Origin: Actinidia chinensis
Taxonomy: Eukaryota; Streptophyta; Magnoliopsida; Ericales; Actinidiaceae
Assembly: GCA_009663005.1 (NCBI GenBank)
Contig: VIGQ01001178.1
Coordinates: forward strand, 1-17,500
Reading direction: 5' to 3'
Length of the DNA: 17,500 nt
In this document: piece after piece, positions 9,066 through 17,300 of the stretch
Numbering within the stretch: position 1 is the stretch's first letter
How the letters are laid out: every line of letters starts with the position of its first letter
Made by a program: the position numbers and the translations under genes
The notes under the pieces: model-generated
Told to the model about the DNA's origin: nothing
Databases searched by the model: none
The model's input: only the letters and a program-made list of their open reading frames with translations

Positions 9066-9860
9066 CACAAGAAAAACTATTTTCCTAAAAAAATTTACAG
9101 ATTTTAAAAACAGAAAAAAAGTTTTGTTTTTTAGAAAATTTCTAGAAAAGCAATTTCGATTAAAAAAACAGTTTATGGAAAACAGTTTTAAAAAACAGTT
9201 TTCCGGAAAACTGTTTTCAGAATTTTAAAAAAGCAGTTTTTTTAAGAAATTGAAAACAGTTTTTTTTTTAAATAAAAAAATTTTTTTTTCCTGGTAACCG
9301 ATTTTAAGATTAAAAACCAGATTTGTCAGAAAATAAGAAGTTTTTTTCCTTTAAAAATAAAACTATTTTTTTCAAGAAAATCTTTTCAGGTTAAAAAAAA
9401 ATGAGTTCTGAAAGTGTTTTCGATTAAAAAAAATAGTTTTTTCTCAGAAAATAAAACCTTTTTATTTTAAAAACAAAATGATTTTCAGGAAGAAAACTTT
9501 TTTTCTGGAAAACTGTTTTCTGATTAGTCAAATAAAATAGTTTTGAATTTCAGATTAAACAAAAACGGTTTTTCTGCCAGGACACTATAACCGGTTCTTT
9601 CAGAAAATAAAACTCTTATGAAAACAATTTATGTTTTGACTTGTTTTCTGATTCCGATTTTAAAACAGGTTTATGTTACATTTGTTAGGAGAAACTATTT
9701 TTTTTTTCTTTTCTTTTACTTTTTGCAGTTTCAATCAAAAAGAAAACAATTTCTCCAAATAAGTAAAAAAAAAAAACAGAAAAATTAGATTTTTCAAAGC
9801 AGAAAAAAATTGAAAACAGCAAAAAAAAATAAGTAAAGAAAAACCTGATGAAAACATTTT
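9066..9860. repeat. A/T homopolymer-rich degenerate repeat tract
   Basis: Nearly 800 bases are made of A and T runs punctuated by the words AAAACAGTTTT, GGAAAACTGTTTTC, TTTCAGAAAA and GATTAAAAA on both strands. It looks like a degenerate short-unit repeat or a self-complementary element decayed by expansion of homopolymers. The frame at 9001-9228 (Lys/Phe-rich) is a product of this composition and not a gene. The tract begins abruptly after the GC-raised block. Confidence 0.6.
9192..9217. repeat. Perfect 26-base palindrome
   Basis: AAAACAGTTTTCC is followed directly by its reverse complement GGAAAACTGTTTT with no spacer, centred on TCCGGA. Flanking TTTTAAAAA and AATTTTAAAA extend the symmetry imperfectly. 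It could extrude as a cruciform, or it could be the mid-point of an inverted duplication. Confidence 0.9.
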
Positions 9861-9909
9861 TTGTTTTGTTATTTAATTGAAAGAAAGAGAAACAAGGAAA
9901 ATAGTTTTT

Positions 9910-10075
9910 TTTTATTGTCTACTTCATTCCTTCAACTCATTTTGTGCCATAAACCAAACATTGGGACTAGGATTGGTTACTTTACCTCATTCCATTCCAA
10001 GCTCCTCAGTCTTGCTCCATTCCATTCCTATCGATTCCATTCCATCGCAACCAATGAAGCCCTAGAGTTTTGAAT
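9910..10075. mobile_element. MITE-like fragment with ATTCCATTCC repeats
   Basis: The sequence carries ACCAAACATTGGGA, GGTTACTTTACC, then CTCATTCCATTCCAAGCTCC, TCCATTCCATTCC, GATTCCATTCCATCGCAACCAATGAAGCCCTAG. This matches the style of common plant non-autonomous DNA elements whose ends contain GTTTGGTTG/CAACCAAAC and GGAATGGAATG. An inverted CTAGA...TCTAG pair (10062-10079) lies at the right end. A clean terminal inverted repeat and target duplication could not be placed, so superfamily and limits are uncertain. Confidence 0.4.
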
Positions 10076-10084
10076 CTAGAGGGA

Positions 10085-10930
10085 GTGAAATTAAAGGCTA
10101 ACTAAGAATCATTCTAGAAAGAAGGTGAGGTCTTGGAAAAAAATCAAGGTTCCATTAGATCAAATGGGTGATAGAAACACTAAATGCTTCAAACTTATTG
10201 CCAATAACAAATTTAGAAAGAATTTATTCGGATTTATTATAATAGATGGCCAGAAAGAGAATTCTGGTGGGTGGAACCAAGGGAAAAAATCGAAGGGGGG
10301 GATATCATTTCTCAAAAAATGTTTTGAAGGAAAAACAATGACAAGACCTGAGATCAATGGGGACATCGAAATACTTTGTCTGACTCTGAAAGAGCAAAGA
10401 GCATTTTTATGAGGAAAAGGTGTTCGTAGCTGGCTTCAATGATTTTTGCTAGTTTCAAGGAGCTAAGGAGATCAGAATCAAGAGAGGATTGATGGCAGAG
10501 TGATCCTCCTTTCAATGGGTCTACAGGGGTAAATGTGCTATTTCAAAGAGTAGAGATGCTAATCTCATCAAATGAGTTCAGTTTGGGGATTCAGTGTATA
10601 TTTCCCACTTACAATTTGCAGATGACGCCATTATCTTTTGTAATTATGTTTGGAGGAGATTTTTGAACTTACAGAATGCTGCTGCTTATGCAAAGGAATT
10701 GATTATAAATGGAGGAGAAATCGGGACAAGATGTATGGCTTGGTGGCATATTGTATGGGTTGCCCGCAGATTTGAAGAGTCTTAAGGTTTGGTGGTTCAG
10801 CAATAGGACAAGGAATTGGAAAAATCTGTTCGGAAGCTCTCTATTCTATTGCTGTATTAAAGTCTATCCGGAAGGCCAGGAAGAATGGGTCTTCAAAAAT
10901 GTGGGGACACTGATCCATCTTGCTTTTTGA
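10085..10930 (+). pseudogene. LINE C: internally deleted reverse transcriptase fragment
   Basis: The plus-strand frame 10125-10412 (95 codons) matches the segment between endonuclease and RT of plant LINE ORF2. It shows GDRNTKCFKLIANNKFRKNL (near residues 16-35), the family's GDRNTKFFH-type motif, then a SIIIDG-like FIIIDG. Further on, YISHLQFADDAIIFC at about 10597-10641 is the RT palm catalytic FADD box in another frame. The roughly 180 bases between them are far too short for the missing RT fingers and palm, so a large internal deletion is present. The FADD context differs from LINE A (LAFADDLFL), pointing to another LINE family. Sequence after about 10700 is poorly recognisable. Confidence 0.75.
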
Positions 10931-11244
10931 GTTGGTACGAGAGTAGGTGTGGTTTTGGGTCATGTTACTTCTAACATCAGGAATATTCTATCACAGATTT
11001 CATGAGGGGTTTGAAGGAGATTAGAGGACTGAATATCAGAAAACTATGAGGTGGAGAAGGGGGCCTGTAATGCTGCTGCTGGGGTGGAGGGGATATTTTA
11101 GGTGAGGTATCTTGTGGCTATGTTTGTTATTAGTTTGTCTTTTTTTCTGATTTTGGTGATCCTGGCTTCAATCTTACCAACTAGCAGTGGTTTATTTTGG
11201 TTCGGTTAAGCATATGATTGCTTGGATGTGGGGGTGATTGTTGG
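10931..11244 (+). other. Spacer between LINE C and LINE B
   Basis: No long frame. It may be decayed LINE C or LINE B sequence, but I cannot align it to LINE A, which at this position continues into the RT palm. Composition is G/T-rich on the plus strand, like the LINE parts. Confidence 0.35.
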
Positions 11245-12315
11245 ATGACGGGATCAATGGTTTGAGAACTATTCTGCCAATCCCAGTAGGGTCCTTACGG
11301 TGAAATATCTGGAGGTGCCCCTCCTCTCTCGGTTGACCTCTGGACCACTGTATTCAAGTGAAAGAAAAAAATTTGACAAAAGTCTAGGGTTGGGTTAATA
11401 AACTCCTGTCCTTGGGGAGAGCCCCAGCTTATCAATATGTTCTCTGGAGTATGCAGGTGTATTGGTGTTCGATTTTTATTTTACTCCCGAGGATTTGAAA
11501 AGAAGTTGAGGATATTCTTAAAAGTTTTCTCATGGGCTGGTGCTGAGCTGAAGAAGTCTGGAGCTCAGGTTCAGTGGTTGCCTGGTTTGCTTCCTAAAAC
11601 CTGAGGGGGGCCTAGGCTTTAAGCCTCCCAAGTGTGAATAAAGACACAATGATTAGGCATCTTTGGTCTCACATGCTAAGGCTGATACATTGTGGGTAAA
11701 GGGTGCCACACCTTTGTGATCAAGAATAGATGCTCTGGAATGTGAAGCTTCTACCAGCGGCTCTTCTTGGACTTGAGGAAAGATGTTCGAGCCTAAGGGA
11801 GATGGCTCAACCATTGAATTAGGTCTGTGGAGATAGTAGTGAGGTTTTTTTATGGTTCGATAATTGGCACCCCATGGTCCTCTTTTAAAAAGATTTGAGT
11901 AAGGATTGGTAAGGGAATTTGGGGAGTTCGCTGTTAGCAAAGTTGTCGTATAATTCTGTGATTGAGAATTGGAAGTGGACTAGGCAGAGAAATAAACTAT
12001 TAGATATTGTGGCTCATGCTCCTCCGACTTTAAGCCATATATGATTACGAGAGGACTGTGCTATCTGGTATCATGCCGGCTGCTAGCACCGTCTTTGTCC
12101 AACTGCATGAGAGTTATAAGGGTTCCTTAGCTAAGTTCCGGGGGGGGCCTATTATTTGTAAGCAACAGGTTCCCTGATGGGCCTTTATCCTTGGTTATGT
12201 TGTTGGCAGGTTGGCCACTAAAGACAGGATGAATGAGTGGGGGGTGGCTGTTCGATCCTACTTGTGGTTGTGCCATCAATATGCTGAGTCCCACGATACC
12301 TTTTCTCAATTTAGA
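11245..12315 (+). pseudogene. LINE B: 3' part of a LINE lacking the RT catalytic core
   Basis: Collinear with the 3' half of LINE A. AGAELKKSGAQVQW is readable at 11536-11577 and corresponds to the post-RT linker before zf-RVT in plant LINEs. The zf-RVT-like end shows ESHD at 12286-12297. The FADD and AYDSVDW motifs are missing because homology to LINE A begins only at about 11245. Frames are broken by indels at positions mostly different from those in LINE A. The frames at 11653-11940 and 12127-12309 on the minus strand are antisense products without protein character. Confidence 0.8.
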
Positions 12316-12865
12316 ATGTCATGTTATTTTATGATCTAATGACAAAGTAACTAACATTATGTGAGTTTGTCCATGTGTACAAATATGTGGAAGAAACAAG
12401 ATATGAATAGCTCACCAGAATGAAATCTGCAGGGGGGGTAAGACCTCTTACTTGATGAGTAACATAAATAAAACTGTTTGAACACAAAAGCCTCATTAAA
12501 ATTACTGTGATAAAATGATTGGAGACTCTTAGTAACTCACCAATTAATGTATGAAAAAAACTAGCAGTTGCCAATGGAAAAAGAGAAGTAGAAGAAAGAA
12601 TTAAATTGCAAAGAAATACAAAATTGGATCCATCGATTAGGCTGCGGATCCAAGGCCTCTCATCGCAATCAGTCTGGCTGTCTGTCAGGTAAAAGATGTT
12701 AAGTCTTGGCCGGATAAAATCACAGCAGGTTCTTTTTTTTTTTATATTATGCCTTCTTCACCCTACATGAATAAAAAAAAAAATACAGATTAAGCTTAAG
12801 TGGGAAATTATTAAAAAAGGAGATATTAGAATAAGAACAACACTATCCCTTGTACTTAATCCTCA
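11245..12865 (+). repeat. Dispersed direct duplication, copy B (pairs with 1921-3650)
   Basis: Matches copy A from GATCAATGG at 11252 to AATCCTCAT near 12860, about 9.3 kb downstream in the same orientation, and is slightly shorter through many small deletions. The match includes the non-coding stretch 12316-12865 beyond the LINE coding end. To the right of both blocks related minus-strand gene-like sequence follows (about 4103 and 13108), so the original duplicated segment may have been longer. Confidence 0.85.
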
Positions 12866-13320
12866 TAGGGAGTGGATGTAGCCCAGTATGAAAGTTTCTG
12901 TTCCTCCTTCCCGTGTTGCTGTCCTCCTCCTTGCTCATAATGACTGATACAAAAGTCCACCAGCCTATTATGTCATCAAAGAAAAGGCAATAGAACAAAG
13001 GAAAGCATGACAAGACAGAACAATAGAAAAAATCCAAAAACAAGACAATAAAATGGGAAGAAAATTTGAAAATCTGCGATGAACCAAAGGTAAAACGTGA
13101 ACAGACTAATATTTCGAAAACTTTCAAAAAGTAATGACGAACAGTGATGCTCAATTGGGATATCATTTTCCTCATAAAGATTACTAGTATTCACATCATC
13201 GAAAACAACGAAGACACCGCAAACCCGCAAGCAAAATGAAAAACACATAATCAGGAAACTATATCAAATTCAGTTGTTAACAGACAAAATTATGAAAAAC
13301 CAACTCTCTGCACAATTTTT
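12866..13320 (-). pseudogene. Gene-like fragment, repeat copy 3 of 3
   Basis: On the minus strand, 13248-13100 reads through VFDDVNTSNLYEENDIPIEH and SSLLFESFRNIS, which looks like genuine protein. Beyond about 13100 the frame becomes Phe/Leu/Cys-rich (to 12976) and is more likely intron read-through. DNA matches to the other copies include minus-strand GATGATGTGAATACTAGTAATCTT versus GATAATGTGAATAAACTAATGAATCTT of the 4583-4783 copy, and the GCAAGCAAAATG region shared with 1070-1210. The copy-1 acceptor AG is CGG here, so the splice site is damaged or misread. Protein family unknown. Confidence 0.4.
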
Positions 13321-13873
13321 ATACCCCGCGTTGTTTCTCCTTCCTTTTTTTTCCTTGGAATCTATAATTATGGTGGAATGTGCATTGAATACACATAAAA
13401 ATACATACATGGTGTGAGTAACTTAGGACAGTTAACCATTGAATTAGGTTAATCATTAAAATATGCGTGATTACAATTTTGCCCTGACAAATGGGTACAT
13501 TGCTAGTCAATTGGGCCAAATTTTCGTTAAAAATCGTAAATGGGGTTACCGATTCGAATTAAATAAGAATCAAAGGACAAATTAAAATTAAAAGCATTAC
13601 ATTGATACTAGATGGACGAAATTGAGGAATGGGTGAAGCTTGTTGACATCCATGAATCTGTGGAATATAGATGGAGAAACCAAAAATCTTCGTAGAAGAG
13701 AATTTGGGTCACAAAAACCAAAAGGGAAAGGGGAATATAAGGGTTCATTGACAGACAATAGATCTTTTACTAAACGGAGTCCTAAATCTCAGGTATGACA
13801 TTATTCAAGGAAGAACACAAGGAAAAGAAGTCTCAAAGCAAACCAGTTGGAATTGGATTCTCAACAATACAAG
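13321..13873 (-). other. Spacer or intron, no supported gene
   Basis: Only a short minus-strand run (MDVNKLHPFLNFVHLVSM, about 13650-13597) has any protein-like look, and it is too short to call. The rest is AT-rich with no repeat or element ends seen. It lies between gene-like copy 3 and the duplicated 5'-region-like unit on the right, so it may be an intron of a minus-strand gene. Confidence 0.35.
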
Positions 13874-14360
13874 GGTACAACAAAAACTGTTCAATTAGCA
13901 AACAGTTTCGTCAATTTTTTCCTTCTTTACTGCTTTTTTCCTGCCTTAATTTCTCCGCAACCAAACAAGGTTCAGATTGACAATAGGGTGAAACCGAGCA
14001 TAACCTCGGCCGTAATCACCCCTTTCGAAGCCAAACGTCGAAACATATACAATCTTAAGCTCAAGGAGTTTGGTCGGTGAGAAAACAGGAAAAAATATTA
14101 TGATTAATCTGACTGCATTGGGGATTATAGAGAGCAATGGGGAGAAAAAAACAAAATATCACGAAGGGTTGTGCGAGGAAGATTCTTACCCAATTTGGCC
14201 TCTTCTTCAAGGAGAGATATTACCCTAATTTTACTCAGTTTGGTTTCTCTTCATGGCGACATCTACCCTTTTCGTAGCCCCCTCTCTATCTCCATCGTCG
14301 ATTTCTCTCCCTGCCTTTTTCTTCTAGTCGGTGTGAGTGCGAGAAAGAGACGGGGACTGG

Positions 14361-14370
14361 TATATATTAA
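14361..14370. promoter_or_regulatory. TATA-like element in duplicated promoter-like unit
   Basis: TATATATTAA lies next to a GA/CT-rich tract and a CG-rich TCCGCGCGCG word. The element could serve either strand. Minus-strand use would place transcription start near 14335, upstream of an ATG at about 14302, whose frame closes after ten codons. Plus-strand use would lead into the GA repeat. The matching site in copy 2 has expanded to (TA)10. Confidence 0.3.
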
Positions 14371-14418
14371 GACGCGAGTGCGTGTATTCTGTCCGCGCGC
14401 GTTGAGAGAGAGAGAGGG

Positions 14419-14471
14419 GGCGGGCAGTTACAGACTGCTCGGTGATAGAGAAAGGCGGGCAGTTACAGACT
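14419..14471 (+). repeat. 35-base internal tandem duplication
   Basis: The 18-base word GGCGGGCAGTTACAGACT occurs perfectly at 14419-14436 and 14454-14471, one 35-base period apart. The corresponding place in the second large copy (about 15774-15795, GGGGGCTGTTTACAAACT) has it only once, so the small duplication arose after the large one or was lost from the other copy. Confidence 0.85.
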
Positions 14472-14975
14472 TGGGAAAAAGTTGTTTAACTTTTACTGAT
14501 TCCAGCCCCTGTGTTTCGGCGGTTGTAGAGAGCGCCACCTAAAACCTACCCGGCCAGCACCCGCCTTGACCGATATTTCCTCTTGATTGTGCCCCCGGCT
14601 TCCTCGTATTTTGACACTATACTTTTTTTTTACAATTGAATTTTATTTATTAAAATATCATATTTTCCCATTATTTTTGTGGTGTTTTTATGTAAGGATT
14701 CTTAATGACAACTTGTAACAAGAGAAAATAAATTGATTAAAGGAGAAATATGAGAAAAAATAATATTTTTTCATTTACTCCCTAATAGAGATGGTAATGG
14801 GTCAGTAGCTCAATTTTTCATCTCTATAATCGAACCCATTAAATTCTCATACCCAAAACACAATATCTTTACGGGGGATGGATATGATTACGCAAACTAA
14901 AAAACCAATACGTAAATGGATAATTAAATATATACCAATACCCGAATTTTTAATTTTTTTTAAAAAACTTCAATA

Positions 14976-15052
14976 TAGATAAAGAAGTTTGGTAAGTAAA
15001 AATAACTCATTTAAGTATCTCAAACGAACCACGCACAATGTGATCGTTTTAA
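14976..15052. other. Spacer between tandem copies
   Basis: Short AT-rich junction. No clear microhomology could be fixed because both copy ends are diverged. Confidence 0.4.
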
Positions 15053-15240
15053 AGTACAGGAATCGATCAATTAACTACCAATTTCTTTATTTTTATTTCT
15101 TTTCTTTCCTTTTTCCTGTCTTAATTTTCTCACAATCAAAAAGGGTTCACGATTGACAATGAGGATGAAACCAGAAGCATAAACCACCTTCGCCGTATCA
15201 CCCAATTTTTGAAGCCCACTTCGAACTATACAGTATTAAG

Positions 15241-15452
15241 ACTAGACTCGTTTGGTACCAGTTTTTTGGATGGCTTTTTTTAACTTATAATAAAGCAAAA
15301 AAGCCAATCAGAATTGATTTTTTTGTTTTTTAACTTTTGTATATTTATTTTTAGCTAAAGTAAAGTTAAAAAATCAAAAAAATATCAAAAATCTGACTTT
15401 TTTGATAATAAACCTTAAAAAAACTTGACTTTTAGCAGTTATCAAACTGCGC
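15241..15452. mobile_element. 212-base MITE with TTAAG target duplication
   Basis: A foldback, non-coding DNA element. Imperfect terminal inverted repeats are GTTTGGTACCAG on the left and the complement of CAGTTATCAAAC on the right. Inner arms GATTTTTTTGTTTTTTAACTTT and AAAGTTAAAAAATCAAAAAAAT are nearly complementary. TTAAG flanks both sides (15236-15240, 15453-15457), and the homologous empty site in copy 1 has TTAAG once at 14055-14059. The 5-base duplication does not by itself fix the superfamily; if the true duplication is only TTA, a PIF/Harbinger origin would fit. Confidence 0.75.
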
Positions 15453-15706
15453 TTAAGCCTTAAAGAGTTTTGTCAGGAGAAACAGATAAAATTATCATTT
15501 AATTCTTAACCACACTGGGGGAAAAAATCAAAATCTCACGAAGGGTTGTTTTTCGAGGGAAGAATTTTACCCGTTTTGGTTTTTTTAAAACCAGTTTGAT
15601 CGTCCCCTTCTTCAAGGTGACGATACCTGTAGCTCTCTTTCCTCCAATACGTGATTGCTCTCAAGGCTATCTTTTATAGTCTATATGTGTGTGAGAGAGA
15701 GACCGG

Positions 15707-15726
15707 TATATATATATATATATATA
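15707..15726. repeat. (TA)10 microsatellite
   Basis: Ten TA units between GACCGG and AGGAACG. It corresponds to the TATATATTAA element in copy 1 and so is an expanded TATA-like site. Confidence 0.95.
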
Positions 15727-16385
15727 AGGAACGTGAGTGCGTGGTCCGCGCGCGTGTTGAGAGAGGGGTGACAGGGGGCTGTTTACAAACTTGGGAAGCA
15801 AGTATTTTTTTAGGATTACGCTTGTTTGGGAGTATAGAGAGAGAAAAATAAAAAAGAAAGAAAAAAAGAAAAAGAAGAAAAGTGTGAGAGTAGTTAAACT
15901 CCAAATAAAATAATTATTTCTCTTTATTTGGTTTTTGAAAAGGCTTAACAAAAATTTTATAATATAATTTTTTTTTATACAAATTACTCTTGCAAAATAT
16001 AATTCTTTTAATTTATCATAGAAGAATTTTAATTACTAAGATGGCCAAATTTAACATCATTTTTGTGGTGTTTTTGAGGTTTGAATTCTCTCTAGAAAAA
16101 TGTACTTTTTTTTTTTGAAAAAATATAAAATAAAAATTAATTTAATTTAAAAAGAAGGACTCGTAGAGGGAAGACTGTGAAAGAAAAATAATTTTTCACT
16201 TGTCTTCACTCTTTATTAAAGATGCAAAATGGATTTGGGACCTCTTCCAAACCCATACTCGAAACCCGTTAAATTCTCAACCCCATACACAATATCCTAC
16301 GGGAATTGAATATAATTATCAAATCCAAGCTAATAGGTAAGGGAATTTAGTATACCAATACTCAATTTTTTTAAATAACACAACA

Positions 16386-16632
16386 TAACATTCAATCCTT
16401 AAGATACCAAATTTTAACATATTGTTATCAAATTCAATGAACTTCATATAAATCTTTAAAGAAAACACATATAAAATAATTCCCCATCTAATTCATAAAT
16501 CTCAAATTACTACAAAAACAAATTACCAATTCAATTGACTTTATACATCCATTATTCATCATCTAAACTTTTTTTATGTTATATAACTGTCTCTCTCTAG
16601 GGTATCAAACCATATCCAACTCATAACTGATT
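16386..16632. other. AT-rich spacer, no gene
   Basis: A-rich sequence with a short CTCTCTCTC run near 16592. The words CCATATCCAACTCATAAC echo the ATACCC/AACCC words of the tandem units, so it may be the decayed end of the same repeat. No frame is supported. Confidence 0.4.
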
Positions 16633-16835
16633 AGGCTCCGGTTGGAATGGGCTTTTTTTTCTTTTTGCTTAAAAAAAGCCAAAAAGCACATTTTAGCATG
16701 TTTGTTTGACTGCTTTTTTGGTTTTTGCTTTTTGCTTTTTGCTTTTTTTAGTTCAAATTTGGAGACTTCAAAAAAAGCAAAAAAAAAAATTAGCTTTTTC
16801 TGGCTTTTTGGTCACATGTAGCGGAGCTACAGTGG
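16633..16835. mobile_element. MITE-like GCTTTTT-rich foldback element
   Basis: It begins AGGCTCCGGTTGGAATGGGCTTTTTTT, contains GCTTAAAAAAAGCC and a (GCTTTTT)3 run at 16727-16748. It has opposing arms GCTTTTTTT and AAAAAAAGC about the centre, and ends near CACATGTAGCGGAGCTACAGTGG. GGTTGGAATGGGCTTTTT and the AGCTACAGTG end are typical words of abundant plant non-autonomous DNA elements. Terminal repeats and target duplication are not clean. It shares the GGCTTTTTT...AAAAAAGCC design with the element at 15241-15452. Confidence 0.45.
16817..16831. repeat. Short perfect hairpin TGTAGC-GGA-GCTACA
   Basis: Six-base perfect stem with a three-base loop near the right end of the MITE-like element. It is probably part of its terminal structure and not a separate signal. 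Confidence 0.6.
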
Positions 16836-16851
16836 ACAATTAAAGGAGTGG

Positions 16852-17076
16852 TTGTCATGTTTACCAAGACCAGCCTACTTTACAATCGCTCCTCTCCTCT
16901 CCTCTCCTCTCCTCTCTTCCATTACAGCCGAACCTCACCATTTTTCTGCGAGATCTGATCCTCACTTCGAAACAACAAGGAGAATCCTTGGCCATAAACC
17001 GTTACCCAATCTTAACTCCGTCAACTGGCAGTTCGTTCTGGAATTTTCACCGTTGTATCACACTAGAGAGGTTTAA
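16852..17076 (+). pseudogene. Protein-like open frame without ATG
   Basis: A 74-codon plus-strand frame contains PHFETTRRILGHKPLPNLNS and ends FSPLYHTREV. The composition (Ser-, Leu- and Arg-rich start) would suit an organelle-targeted N terminus, but the frame begins with TTG and has no in-frame ATG. The nearby ATG at 16857 opens a different, short frame. It may be a truncated gene, a frame broken by an indel, or chance read-through of the CCTCT repeat. Confidence 0.25.
16891..16915 (+). repeat. (CCTCT)5 microsatellite
   Basis: Five perfect CCTCT units followed by CTTCC. Pyrimidine tracts like this are common in plant 5' untranslated regions, so it may precede a plus-strand transcript. Confidence 0.9.
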
Positions 17077-17187
17077 GATCGAACCTTGTTACTTCGGTTA
17101 CTTTTGATTTCTTTAGAAAGTTTCTGGTTTTTCTGTTTGCTGAGCATGTTTTCACGTTTCCTTATTGAGAAGTGAATTGAAAACCAA

Positions 17188-17300
17188 GTGGCCCAGTGGG
17201 TATGTTCCGTGAGAGGCAACGTACATGAGCTTCGAGGGGATGTTGGGACGGTAGGTATCGTAAGTAGATGTTGACTCTTCTAGGTTTTGATCCCATTTGA
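17188..17300 (+). mobile_element. Possible tRNA-derived SINE fragment
   Basis: GTGGCCCAGTGGGTATGTTCC at 17188 resembles the RNA polymerase III A box of plant SINEs (TRGCNNAGTGG). GTGAGAGGCAAC follows, and GGTTTTGATCCC at 17283-17294 is a degraded B box (GGTTCGANNCC). The spacing between the boxes is larger than in most plant SINEs, which suggests an insertion or a chance pairing. No poly-A/T tail or target duplication was found. Confidence 0.35.

Larger units (their letters stand above)
13874..14975. repeat. Tandem duplication, copy 1 (5'-region-like unit)
   Basis: Collinear with 15053-16385. Shared landmarks are GTACA...TCAATTA, CCTGCCTTAATTTCTC, GATTGACAAT, AAAATCTCACGAAGGGTTGT-like text, CTTCTTCAAGG, GGTATATAT, TCCGCGCGCG, ACTTGGGAA, TTTTTGTGGTGTTTTT, CCCATTAAATTCTCA and ATACCAATACCC. 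On the minus strand the GTTTGGTTGCGGAGAAATTAAGGCAGG text is typical of the 5' untranslated/first intron region of plant genes, so the unit may be the promoter end of a minus-strand gene. Copy 1 keeps the uninterrupted TTAAG at 14055-14059. Confidence 0.8.
15053..16385. repeat. Tandem duplication, copy 2, interrupted by a MITE
   Basis: Second copy of the 13874-14975 unit, longer because of the 212-base foldback insertion at 15241-15452, a (TA)10 expansion and an extra A/G-rich segment at about 15836-15890. The ATG-containing plus-strand word of copy 1 (CTTCATGGCGACATC at about 14248) reads AAGGTGACGATACC here, so any short upstream frame is not conserved. The Lys/Arg/Phe-rich frames at 15651-15951 are products of the TA and GA repeats. 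Confidence 0.8.

Noticed and set aside
9001..9228. Lys/Phe-rich 75-residue frame
   Set aside because: It is generated by A and T runs of the low-complexity tract.
9940..10060. ATTCC satellite array
   Set aside because: ATTCCATTCC occurs in only a few interrupted copies and fits the end of a plant MITE better than a tandem satellite.
12329..12574. 81-residue minus-strand frame in duplicated block B
   Set aside because: It is not conserved as a frame in block A, and its composition (Phe/Tyr/Ser-rich) fits AT-rich non-coding DNA.
14252..14326. MATSTLFVAPSLSP... 24-residue plus-strand frame resembling a transit peptide
   Set aside because: It closes after 24 codons with no clear donor to continue it, and its ATG is not conserved in the tandem copy.
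14171..14542. 123-residue plus-strand frame
   Set aside because: It crosses the TATA-like site and GA repeat, begins without ATG support in context, and is broken in the tandem copy.
15651..15951. Three overlapping frames with YIYIYIY and poly-Phe runs
   Set aside because: They are translations of the (TA)10 and A/G repeats.
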